Part shown: positions 8,344 to 15,279 of the stretch, piece after piece
How positions within the stretch are numbered: the stretch's first letter is position 1
How the letters are laid out: every line of letters starts with the position of its first letter
Origin: QNYQ01 sp964542985
GTDB taxonomy: Archaea; Thermoproteota; Thermoprotei_A; Sulfolobales; Pyrodictiaceae
DNA length: 34,080 nucleotides
Direction: 5' to 3'
NCBI GenBank assembly: GCA_964542985.1
Contig: CAZIWH010000012.1
Coordinates: forward strand, 1 to 34,080
The notes under the pieces: model-generated
The model's database searches: none
What the model was told of the DNA's origin: nothing
What the model saw: only the letters and a program-made list of their open reading frames with translations
Program-made: the position numbers and the translations under genes

Positions 8344-8865
8344 ATGCCTACGCGGCGGAAGACAATGGAGCTCAGGGCGAGGTACATAGTGCTTCTCCTG
8401 CTCGCCGAAGGCCCGAAAACCGGCTACGAGATAATCAAGACGATAAGGAGCATGACCAGTGACAAGGGCGGCGAGGCCAGCGGCCTGAGCCCTGGAACAC
8501 TCTACCCGCTCCTCCGCAACCTAGAAGAGGAAGGACTGGTGAAGGCGGTAGAAGAGCCCAAGGGTTTGAGGCGCCGCAGAGTCTACCACCTCACCAGGAG
8601 GGGTGTTGAGAAGCTCCTGGAGATGATACAGCGCGGCCTAGACATAATGGAGGCGAGCCTCCAGCTCCACCTGCGCGCCGCCAGGCGGCTCATAGGGGAC
8701 GGCATACTTCAGCCCTACAGCCAGGCCCTTGTAGACATAGCTGCGAAGCTCAACAGAATAGAGGACATGACCAGGCAGCTCAGCCGTATCCTCCAGCAGG
8801 CAGCCCAGAGGCGGGAGGCGGCGCAGAGGCCCAGCGGAGAAAAGCCCAGCCACCCGGCACCCTAA
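8344..8865 (+). CDS. PadR-family transcriptional regulator
   Basis: A winged-helix repressor of about 173 residues. The PadR domain (about residues 5-85) shows the usual opening ELRARYIVLLLLAEGPKTGYEI, then LSPGTLYPLLRNLEEEGLVK as the recognition helix and the wing RRRVYHLTRRG. A C-terminal helical part (about 95-160) would be the dimerisation domain. An in-frame ATG at 8332 sits inside the AGGAGATGA ribosome site, so I chose the ATG at 8344, which is 7 bases after it. It is divergent from the MMPL gene; PadR proteins often repress a neighbouring transporter and are released by its substrate, so this pair probably works that way (inference). Confidence 0.9.
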   Translation: MPTRRKTMELRARYIVLLLLAEGPKTGYEIIKTIRSMTSDKGGEASGLSPGTLYPLLRNLEEEGLVKAVEEPKGLRRRRVYHLTRRGVEKLLEMIQRGLDIMEASLQLHLRAARRLIGDGILQPYSQALVDIAAKLNRIEDMTRQLSRILQQAAQRREAAQRPSGEKPSHPAP

Positions 8866-8971
8866 GGCTCCACTCTGAAGCCAAGCTGCTCCACCGTCGC
8901 AGCCAAATACTCTCATCTTGCTGCACTCACCCTTAGAGATCCATGTCGCCATCATGATATACGTGGCGCCC

Positions 8972-8976
8972 TTTTT
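8972..8976 (+). terminator. Oligo-T terminator candidate after padR
   Basis: CCCTTTTTCACC lies about 107 bases after the padR stop. It is the only T-run in the 8866-9261 stretch, which holds no gene that I can support apart from the antisense ATPase-like relic. Confidence 0.3.
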
Positions 8977-9038
8977 CACCTATTCCCTCCGATGCGCCGG
9001 GGCTGACGCCGCGCAGCCTCCCCGCCACCAGCTACTTA

Positions 9039-9194
9039 CGCAGCCCATCCTTGTCCACGAGACTTGAGGCTGCGGGCCCCAGCTTCAACCTTCGCGGCTG
9101 CCTCGAAGACACTGGACTTGGAGACCGAGTTGGGGCCGAGTATCAACGTGACGGAAGAGCCGGGCGGTATGGCACGGTGGCCCTCTAGGCTCAG
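9039..9194 (-). pseudogene. Antisense relic resembling the start of an AAA/ABC-type ATPase
   Basis: Read on the minus strand, this stretch encodes LSLEGHRAIPP followed by VTLILGPNSVSKSSVFEAAA. That closely matches the N-terminal P-loop of RecF/AAA_15-like ATPases (strand, GPNxxGKSS, then F/LEAL helix), except that the Gly before the Walker Lys is Ser. It ends at a stop after about 16 more residues, and nothing downstream continues the fold. It may be a decayed ATPase fragment. A chance match cannot be excluded at this length. Confidence 0.33.
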
Positions 9195-9261
9195 CGTTGT
9201 GGGCAGCGGCAACGCTGCACCCAAGCGTCTATCGGCGAGACCGGAGGGTATAGTCTCCCGC

Positions 9262-10407
9262 GTGTTTCTGGAGCCGGAGGGGCTGACAGAGTTGCTGGAG
9301 GCGCTGGCGGGGCCTCTGGGGACAGGGCTGCTCGGTTTCTGGGCATGGGGGCACGTGGGGCTGTCCCGGAGTGTTGCTAGCCTCAAGCCGCTGTGGCGTG
9401 GGGGCTCCTCCCCGGTCTCGGTCGTAGTTGCAGCCCGGGATGAGGAGGAGAGGCTGCCCGCGCTGCTGGAGGCGTTGACCCAGCTCGGCGAGCCGCTCGT
9501 GGAAGTCATAGTTGTGGATGATGGGAGCCGCGACGCTACGCCCCGGATAGTCGAGGAGTATGCATTCCGTGACCACAGGTTCCGGCTGATCCGCAGCCCC
9601 GGGACCCCCAAGGGATGGGCGCCGAAGAGCTACGCGCTCTGGCTCGGCGCCAGCGCCGCTAGGGGGGAAGTGCTCTTCTTCCTTGACGCGGATACGCGTC
9701 TCCTCGACCCCGCGGCCGCACTGGAGGCCGCTGCTTCTACCCCTGGGGGCACGGTAGGGGTGTTTGTCCCCAGGTTCCTTTGCCGAGGCTTCTGGTGCCG
9801 CGCCGCGGAGGCGTTCCTCACCGCTGTGGCCCACGCGTTCTACGGGTTCCACCGCGTCCAGGACCCGGGCGACCCCCTGGCCTGGATGTACGGGTGCTGC
9901 TGGTCGATAAGGAGGATGGACTACCTCCGCCTGGAGGGCCACCGGGCGGTGGCGGGGAGCATTGTCGAGGACCGGGACTTCGCTGTGCACGCTAAGCGGG
10001 CCGGTCTGAGGCTAGTCGCCATGGATGCTAGGCGCGCTGTCGGCGTCGAGAGCTACGAGGGCCTCAGGGGCTACGCCGGGCTGGCCGCGAGGCTCGCGGC
10101 CGAGAGGGCGTGGCGGGCTGGGAGGCTCCGCTGGGCCCTGGAGGTCGCCGCGCTGGCCCTAGTCCTCTACGGCTCCGCCGCGGCCGCGGCCGTTTCGTGG
10201 CCCCTCAGCGCCCCCGGAGCCGCTGCGCTCGCCGCACAGCTTCTCCTCTACGCGCGGGGGAGCAAGGTGAACATGCAGAGCCCCCTCTATGCGGCGCCCG
10301 GGTACTTGGCGCAGGCTGCGAGCCTCTACGGCGCGGCCGCGGCGCGGAGCGGCTACACGTGGAGGGGACGCCGCTACAGCCGCGGCAGGGCGGTTAACGC
10401 CTCTTAA
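9262..10407 (+). CDS. Family 2 glycosyltransferase, membrane-associated
   Basis: An inverting GT-A glycosyltransferase of about 381 residues that would use a nucleotide sugar or dolichol-phosphate sugar. The N-terminal hydrophobic segment (GPLGTGLLGFWAWGHVGL) is followed by the GT2 core: SVVVAARDEEERLPALLEAL, IVVDDGSRDATP (Asp-Asp), FFLDADTRL (the DxD metal site) and SIVEDRDFAVHAKRAG (the ED catalytic base). Two or three C-terminal membrane segments follow (WALEVAALALVLYGSAAAAA and onward). The layout resembles crtQ/hopene-type and cell-surface GT2 enzymes. The frame is open back to 9064, but that part overlaps the antisense ATPase-like relic, so I chose GTG 9262. TTG 9292, with GGAGGGG nine bases upstream, is a strong alternative. 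It is followed 35 bp later by a GH16/lectin-like gene, suggesting a shared glycan job. Confidence 0.82.
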   Translation: MFLEPEGLTELLEALAGPLGTGLLGFWAWGHVGLSRSVASLKPLWRGGSSPVSVVVAARDEEERLPALLEALTQLGEPLVEVIVVDDGSRDATPRIVEEYAFRDHRFRLIRSPGTPKGWAPKSYALWLGASAARGEVLFFLDADTRLLDPAAALEAAASTPGGTVGVFVPRFLCRGFWCRAAEAFLTAVAHAFYGFHRVQDPGDPLAWMYGCCWSIRRMDYLRLEGHRAVAGSIVEDRDFAVHAKRAGLRLVAMDARRAVGVESYEGLRGYAGLAARLAAERAWRAGRLRWALEVAALALVLYGSAAAAAVSWPLSAPGAAALAAQLLLYARGSKVNMQSPLYAAPGYLAQAASLYGAAAARSGYTWRGRRYSRGRAVNAS

Positions 10408-10442
10408 TCCTCCTCCTTGAGGCAGCTGGGCAGGTGGCGCGC

Positions 10443-11195
10443 GTGAGCCAGGTGCCGCTAATCCACCAGCTGGGTGAAGGCGTGGGGGCCAGCGCTGTGG
10501 CCGGGGGCATCGTCTACGAGGAGGAGCAGCGGAGGGGCAGGTGGAGGCTCCGCCGCAACGGGGCGGCGAGGATAGAGTCTGAGAAGGGTGTGCTGCGGCT
10601 ATGCATGGGGCCTACGGAGGCCCTCCACTACTCCAACGCGGAGCTCAGCGACGGCGGGTTCGACGAGCTGCCGCATACTCAGGGCGTGCTCGAACTCCGG
10701 GCGAGGTTCACTAGGCTCCACTATGGGAGCGCCGGCTGGGGCTTCTGGAACTACAGCATGAGGGTGGACGAGAGCTACCCCGTCTGGTTCATCTACCTCA
10801 ACGCCCCAGGCCCCTACCCGCTGAAGGGCCTCTTCGCCCAGGTGGGTAACAAGTTCCACCCCGTCCGCCTCCTAGCCCCCCTGACGGGGTACTACTTCGT
10901 GCTCAAGCTGTTCCCCTGGGCCGCCCCGATACGGATAGCCTCCAGGAAGCCTAGCCTCCAGGACCTAGACCTCACCGAGCCCCACCTATACCGTGTGGAG
11001 TGGCGCGGCGGCAAGGCAAGGTTCACGGTGGATGGCCGGCTCGTCGCTGAGATGGAGGCAAAGCACCTCCCAGCCAGGGTGGACATGTGGATAGACAACG
11101 CCGTCTACCAGCCCAGCCGCCGAGACCCCGCAATGGTCTACAGGCACGTCACGATGGAGAACAGGGAAGAGGCCTGCATAGAGATCACCGGCTAG
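10443..11195 (+). CDS. Concanavalin-A-fold protein, GH16-like
   Basis: A protein of about 250 residues that resembles the laminarinase/lectin (GH16, concanavalin A-like) beta-sandwich. Signs are TQGVLELRARFTRLHYGSA with GWGFWNYS (the GxxExRaxf...GfW core of GH16), later LYRVEWRGGKARFTVDGRLV (the 'Y.ieW....I.fyvDG' strand pair) and PARVDMWIDNAVY near the end. The GH16 catalytic motif ExDxxE is not seen where expected (RVDESYPVWFIYL is there), so enzymatic activity is doubtful and a binding role is possible. No signal peptide is visible, so it appears cytoplasmic. GTG 10443 has AGGTGG six bases upstream; GTG 10434 is an alternative. It is probably co-transcribed with the upstream glycosyltransferase. 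Confidence 0.7.
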   Translation: MSQVPLIHQLGEGVGASAVAGGIVYEEEQRRGRWRLRRNGAARIESEKGVLRLCMGPTEALHYSNAELSDGGFDELPHTQGVLELRARFTRLHYGSAGWGFWNYSMRVDESYPVWFIYLNAPGPYPLKGLFAQVGNKFHPVRLLAPLTGYYFVLKLFPWAAPIRIASRKPSLQDLDLTEPHLYRVEWRGGKARFTVDGRLVAEMEAKHLPARVDMWIDNAVYQPSRRDPAMVYRHVTMENREEACIEITG

Positions 11196-11308
11196 GAGCC
11201 GGGGGCCGCGTCGGCACGGAGCACGGGCTCCCCACAGCCCCCACGGGGCGGGAGCTAGGCCCCAATCGCCCACCGCATCCGCGGCCCCGGTGGGGCCAGG
11301 GGGCCCCG

Positions 11309-11320
11309 GCCTTATTACCT
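11309..11320 (+). promoter_or_regulatory. TATA-like element for trmI
   Basis: GGCCTTATTACC stands out in a very GC-rich gap and would place the transcript start near 11341, giving a short leader with GGGGAGGGG before the ATG at 11355. Confidence 0.45.
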
Positions 11321-11354
11321 GAAGCCGGCCCGGCAGCGGGGAGGGGCTCAGCGC

Positions 11355-12161
11355 ATGGAGGCTGCTGGGGACGGCTGCTGCCGGGAGGTGGTCTGCGAGG
11401 GCTGCCTGGTGCTGCTCGTGGTTGATGAGCGGAGGCGGTACGTGTTCCGTGTCCGCCGCGGCAGCAGGTTCACGTCGGACCGCGGCGTGCTCCGTCACGA
11501 CGATCTAGTGGGAGCCAGGTACGGGTCGTGGATCCGGCTGAGCAGCGGCGCCAGGGCTGTGGTGCTGCAGCCCCGGCTCGTGGATGCTATGGAGAGGCTG
11601 CTGAGGAGGAGGAGCCAGGTCATCTACCCGAAGGACCATGGCCTCATATTGGTGATGCTGGGCCTTGGGCCGGGGATGAGGGTGCTCGAGGTCGGGGTGG
11701 GCAGCGGGTTCACGACCGCCGTCCTAGCCTGGGCGGTGGGGCCCACGGGCCGGGTCTACAGCTACGAGGTCCGGAGGGACATGGCTGAGACCGCTAGGAG
11801 GAACCTGGAGGCCCTGGGGCTCCTGGACAGGGTGGTTATCCGTGTCCGGGACGCGAGGCTCGGCGTCGAGGAGCGGGGCCTCGACGCCGCCATGGTGGAT
11901 ATGCCTGACCCGTGGGCGCTTCTCCCGGTGCTGGAGGAGGCCCTGCGCCCAGGCGCGGTGGCGGGGTTCTTCCTGCCCGCGGTGAACCAGGTGTCGAGGC
12001 TGCTGGGTGCCCTTGGGGCGCGGCGGCGCTGGGCTGAGACGAGGGTCTATGAGCTGCTGCTCCGCGAGTACGAGCCGAGGCCGGATGCGCTCCGCCCCTA
12101 CACGGCCATGATTGGGCACACGGGGTTCCTCGTCTTCTCTAGGCTTGTTGAGCCCCAGTAG
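11355..12161 (+). CDS. trmI: tRNA (adenine-N1)-methyltransferase TrmI
   Basis: A SAM-dependent enzyme that makes m1A at position 58 (and in archaea often 57) of tRNA, a change important for tRNA stability at high temperature. At 268 residues it has the family's usual length. The N-terminal beta domain (1-85) is followed by the Rossmann domain: QVIYPKDHGLILVMLGLGPG (the TrmI-typical entry), motif I VLEVGVGSGFTTAVLA (110-125), an acidic SAM-ribose site YEVRRD, and the active-site motif VDMPDPW (181-187), which is the TrmI form of DxPxPW. The C-terminal HTGFLVFSRL is also typical. The ATG at 11355 has a strong GGGGAGGGG site. The next gene has its own TATA box, so trmI may be a single transcript. 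Confidence 0.92.
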   Translation: MEAAGDGCCREVVCEGCLVLLVVDERRRYVFRVRRGSRFTSDRGVLRHDDLVGARYGSWIRLSSGARAVVLQPRLVDAMERLLRRRSQVIYPKDHGLILVMLGLGPGMRVLEVGVGSGFTTAVLAWAVGPTGRVYSYEVRRDMAETARRNLEALGLLDRVVIRVRDARLGVEERGLDAAMVDMPDPWALLPVLEEALRPGAVAGFFLPAVNQVSRLLGALGARRRWAETRVYELLLREYEPRPDALRPYTAMIGHTGFLVFSRLVEPQ

Positions 12162-12181
12162 CCGGCCGTGGCGACTATCAG

Positions 12182-12190
12182 TATTTATAG
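12182..12190 (+). promoter_or_regulatory. TATA box of the ATPase subunit operon
   Basis: TATTTATAG, flanked by GC-rich DNA, is one of the clearest TATA boxes in the window. It would start transcription near 12212, about 38 bases before the TTG start of the stalk subunit. Confidence 0.6.
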
Positions 12191-12249
12191 TGTTGCTTTC
12201 GGCCCTCTTGTCCCCGGCGCGCGTCCACAACCGTGACGGGTGGAGAGGC

Positions 12250-12601
12250 TTGGCTAGCCTGCTTGGCGGCGAGAAGAGGAAGCTGGTCGAGTTCCTCCGC
12301 AAGGTGGAGGAGGCTGAGTCCAAGCTTGAGGAGCTTGAGAAGGGGGTGGAGGCTGCGGCCGCGAGCCTACTCCAGAAGGCGGACGAGTACGCGACGAAGC
12401 TCAAGTCCGAGGCCGAGGTAATAGCCCGCAGCAGCATAGAGGAGGCCGAGAAGACTGTCGAGGAGAGGATAAAGAAGCTCGACGAGGAGTACAGGAGGAG
12501 GCTTGAGGAGGAAAAGGCCAGGCTCCAGAGGCTCGCCCAGGAGAACCGGAGCCACGCGCTCCAGGCCGCNNNNNNNNNNAGCCGAGGCCGTTAAGCCATG
12601 A
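12250..12601 (+). CDS. V/A-type ATPase peripheral-stalk subunit (H/G-like), interrupted by assembly gap
   Basis: A coiled-coil protein of about 115 residues (LLGGEKRKLVEFLRKVEEAE... EEAEKTVEERIKKLDEEYRR). It has the heptad pattern and length of the archaeal ATPase H/G peripheral-stalk subunit, which pairs with subunit E to hold the stator. Subunit E itself would be about 190 residues with a globular end, which is not seen here. The ten-N gap (12570-12579) lies near the C-terminus. As written the frame stops at 12594. If the missing bases are a multiple of three, the gene instead ends AEAVKP with TGA at 12599-12601, overlapping the subunit C start as ATGA, which is the more likely truth. The TTG start at 12250 follows GGTGGAGAGGC; no ATG fits. 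If the gap is larger than it looks, a longer subunit cannot be excluded. Confidence 0.72.
12570..12579. other. Assembly gap (ten Ns)
   Basis: The run of ten N is a placeholder of unknown true length inside the 3' end of the stalk-subunit gene, in an Ala/Glu-coding GC-rich stretch (CAGGCCGC before, AGCCGAGGCC after). The reading frames on each side agree only if the real gap length is a multiple of three. Confidence 0.97.
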
Positions 12602-13629
12602 GCCTCGAGCTCCTAACCTCCCCCGAGCAGGCCGCCCCCATACTCATCTCGGCCAGGACCAGGGCCTTCGAGCTCACAAGGGACCTGGTGAACCTCGTCG
12701 GCCAAGCGGGGAGCCGTGGCGAGCTGCTCGCAGGGATAAACGCCACCGTGCTGGGCAGAGTCGCTGGGGGCAGCATAGAGAGCCTGGACGACGCCGAGTG
12801 GGCCGCCTTCAGGCTCCTCGCGAGGGAGTACGCCAGGATAGAGGCCGCCGCGCCGCCCGCCGCCAACACGGTGGTGAGGGCCTACTCGCTGGTAGCCAGT
12901 GCCCACGACCTCGTGCTCCTGGAGAGCCTGGTGAGGCAGGGCCGGGCCACCGAGGAGGCCAGGCTCGCCGCGCCGGAGAGCCCCGTGGTGAAACGGTTCC
13001 TCGGCAGCCTCTCGGAGGCAGGGCTCAGCAGGCTCCCTGAGACCCTGCGGGAGCTGGGGCTCCGCACAGCAGCCAAGGTGCTCGAGGCGGCGCCCGACAC
13101 CCCGCTCGGCGTAGCCCTCGACGCGGAGATACTGGTCAGCTTCAACGCCGCCTACGAGGGCCTCAAGGGCACGCCGGCCGAGCAGGTGCTCTGCGGCCGC
13201 CTAGACATCTACAGCCTAAGGGTCGCCGCGGGCGCGGCGCCCCTCGCCCGGAACAACCCACAGCTAGCCGAGCAGATAGCATCAAGGATAAAGACCTGCA
13301 AGCTTGACGCCGAGAGGCTCCGCAGCGTCCTAAGCGAGGAAGACTACTACAACGCCCTCATCCAGGCCCTCGCGGGCAACCCCTATAGCGGCGCCGCCGT
13401 AGAGGGTCCCCTGCCGCTCCCCGACGCAGTGGTGCACGCGATAAGGAGGAGCCTCCGCCCCGTCGCGGAGATGTACTCGCTCAGCGACCCAGTCGAGGAA
13501 TGGTTCCCCGCGCCAGTAATGGAGCTGCTGCTGCTCAGCGTGGAGGACGTCTCAGCCCTGGTGACCGGCCTAAACATGGGGCTGACCAGGGAGGAGCTGC
13601 CCGCACTGCTCAGCATAAAGCCACGCTAA
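12598..13629 (+). CDS. atpC: V/A-type ATP synthase subunit C
   Basis: A 343-residue all-helical protein of the V-ATPase AC39/subunit C (yeast d) family. It forms the socket linking the central rotor stalk to the membrane ring. Family features are the Tyr/Arg-containing opening helices (ISARTRAFELTRDL), three similar helical-bundle modules, CGRLDIYSLRVAAGA, ASRIKTCKLDAERLRSVLSEEDYYNALIQAL, and the C-terminal LTREELPALLSIKPR (the 'gl..eei...l' end seen in the family). There is no membrane segment, as expected. The ATG at 12598 overlaps the likely upstream stop codon as ATGA. Only the H/G-like and C subunits lie here; A, B, D, E, F, I and K must be elsewhere, as often happens in crenarchaea. It is convergent with thrC, with 146 bp between them. 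Confidence 0.87.
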   Translation: MSLELLTSPEQAAPILISARTRAFELTRDLVNLVGQAGSRGELLAGINATVLGRVAGGSIESLDDAEWAAFRLLAREYARIEAAAPPAANTVVRAYSLVASAHDLVLLESLVRQGRATEEARLAAPESPVVKRFLGSLSEAGLSRLPETLRELGLRTAAKVLEAAPDTPLGVALDAEILVSFNAAYEGLKGTPAEQVLCGRLDIYSLRVAAGAAPLARNNPQLAEQIASRIKTCKLDAERLRSVLSEEDYYNALIQALAGNPYSGAAVEGPLPLPDAVVHAIRRSLRPVAEMYSLSDPVEEWFPAPVMELLLLSVEDVSALVTGLNMGLTREELPALLSIKPR

Positions 13630-13775
13630 CCCTCCCCTAGCTAACTCCCCTCTTACTTCGTGGACTCAGTGCTTCTCTCCCCTTAACGCAGCCTTTACTT
13701 CGGACGAGGGTGTTCTGGGCCACGGGCCCCTGTCAGCGGGACGGAAGAAAACCAGCCCCGGTTGGCGGCCAGGGA

Positions 13776-15125
13776 CTAGGATGCTAGTTCATGAGGCTCC
13801 TCCGCGCGGCCCTGGTTCCAGACCATTCTCTCCCTTGGGCACTGCTCCGCTCTGCCTAGGAGGCTTAGGAGCTTCTCCACGGCGTCCACGGGGCTTCTGG
13901 CTAGCATGCGCTGCGCGGGTGCCCTCAGCATTGCCTCGGGGTCTTTGAGGCCGTGGCCCGTTAGTACCGCCACCACGGTCTCGTCGCGGTCTATGACTCC
14001 CTCGGCTATGAGGCGTCTTAGGCCGGCGATGCTGGCCGCGGAGGCCGGCTCAACTGCAATGCCCTCCATCCTGGCGAGGGCTATGTGGGCCCATGTTATC
14101 TCGTCGTCGCTGACTGAGATGAAGAGGCCGTTGCTCTCCCTCACCGCCTTCATGGCCTTCGGCCAGTTTACGGGGTGGCCTATCCTTATCGCGGTTGCCA
14201 CGGTCTCGGGCTTGTCCACGAAGAGGGGGCGGTCTAGGCCCCTGCTCCATGCCTTGGCGAGCGGCGCTGCTCCCTCGGCCTGGATTCCTGCCATGCGGGG
14301 CAGCTTGTCTATGAGGCCTAGCCTGTACAGCTCCTTGAAGCCCTTCCATATCGCGGAGATGTTGCCCGCGTTGCCGACAGGCACGACGACCCAGTCGGGG
14401 GCAGTGCCCCCGAGGGCCTCCGCCACCTCGTAGGCGAGGGTCTTCTGGCCCTCCAGCCTCCAGGGGTTGAAGCTGTTAAGGGGGTAGAGCCTCGGATCCT
14501 CCTCCACAGCCTTCATGACGGCTGCGAGGGCGTCGTCGAAGCTCCCCTGTATCTCTATCACGGTTGCTCCGTAGAGGATGCTCTGCCCGAGCTTGCCCAG
14601 CGCCGTCTTCCCCTGCGGCACGACGACTATGCTCCTAAGCCCCGCCCTTGCGGCGTAGGCTGAGACGCTTGCAGCAGTGTTCCCCGTGCTCGCGACCACC
14701 ACGGCCTCGGCGCCAGCCTCCCTGGCCAGGGTCACCGCAACGGTCATGCCCCTGTCCTTAAAGCTCCCTGTCGGGTTCTGGCCCTCATGCTTCACGTACA
14801 CCGTGCCCGCGCCAAGCCTCTCGGCGAGCCTTCCTAGCCGGACCAGCGGGGTGGCGCCCTCCCCCATGGAGACGGGCTCCACCCCGCGGGGGACCGGGAG
14901 GAGCTCCCTGTACCTCCAGACGCCGGGCCTCCTCTGCTCCCAGAGCCTCCAGCTGGGCGGCTCCCGGGGCTCAACCCTCACGTCCAGGAGGCCGCCGCAG
15001 CGGGGACATCTGGTGAGCCTCGGGGTCGGCGGGTACTCTGCGCCACACTGGATGCACCGGAGGCTCACATGCTGCTCGAACTCGAATCCAAGGAGACCAC
15101 CGTCCTCTCGGCTTAGGGCTTGCAC
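13776..15125 (-). CDS. thrC: Threonine synthase
   Basis: A PLP enzyme converting O-phosphohomoserine to threonine. It has about 449 residues from the chosen start. An N-terminal zinc-ribbon-like element (CIQC and CPRC pairs, about residues 24-43) is typical of archaeal threonine synthases. The fold-II core shows GATPLVRLGRL, NPTGSFKDRGM (the PLP Lys at about 123), VVASTGNTAASV, VPVGNAGNISAIWKGF (phosphate loop) and VEPASAASIAGL with VLTGHGLKDP near the end, a threonine-synthase signature. GTG 15125 was chosen because GGGAG lies nine bases upstream and the TATA box predicts a transcript start near 15146. The frame is open to GTG 15155, which would be upstream of that start; GTG 15068 is another option. 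No other threonine pathway genes are adjacent. Confidence 0.92.
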   Translation of the reverse strand: MQALSREDGGLLGFEFEQHVSLRCIQCGAEYPPTPRLTRCPRCGGLLDVRVEPREPPSWRLWEQRRPGVWRYRELLPVPRGVEPVSMGEGATPLVRLGRLAERLGAGTVYVKHEGQNPTGSFKDRGMTVAVTLAREAGAEAVVVASTGNTAASVSAYAARAGLRSIVVVPQGKTALGKLGQSILYGATVIEIQGSFDDALAAVMKAVEEDPRLYPLNSFNPWRLEGQKTLAYEVAEALGGTAPDWVVVPVGNAGNISAIWKGFKELYRLGLIDKLPRMAGIQAEGAAPLAKAWSRGLDRPLFVDKPETVATAIRIGHPVNWPKAMKAVRESNGLFISVSDDEITWAHIALARMEGIAVEPASAASIAGLRRLIAEGVIDRDETVVAVLTGHGLKDPEAMLRAPAQRMLARSPVDAVEKLLSLLGRAEQCPRERMVWNQGRAEEPHELAS

Positions 15126-15168
15126 GTATCCAAACTCCCACGCCGAGCCCACCACGACCTAGATAGAG

Positions 15169-15175
15169 TTTTAAA
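15169..15175 (-). promoter_or_regulatory. TATA box of thrC
   Basis: On the minus strand, AAGTTTAAAACTC is a clean crenarchaeal TATA box about 26 bases upstream of a predicted transcript start at 15146. This decides against the longest open frame for thrC. Confidence 0.6.
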
Positions 15176-15250
15176 CTTGTCGCTCATACGCTTTCATCAT
15201 TACCAAAAGCCTTCCGCGAAAATGCGAAACACATGCAACACGTAGCAACA

Positions 15251-15260
15251 TAATAATATA
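15251..15260 (+). promoter_or_regulatory. TATA box of the dead solute-binding protein gene
   Basis: TAATAATATA lies about 25 bases upstream of the ATG at 15280, so a leaderless transcript would begin almost at the start codon. The promoter has survived better than its gene. Confidence 0.5.
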
Positions 15261-15279
15261 AGCTCATTTAGATGAGAAG

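Noticed and set aside
9064..9261. First 66 codons of the longest glycosyltransferase frame
   Set aside because: They overlap the antisense P-loop relic and contain no hydrophobic or GT2-like sequence; better starts lie at 9262 and 9292.
12112..12249. Upstream extension of the ATPase stalk-subunit frame from ATG 12112
   Set aside because: It overlaps the end of trmI and the TATA box at 12182, so it would not be transcribed; the coiled coil begins after TTG 12250.
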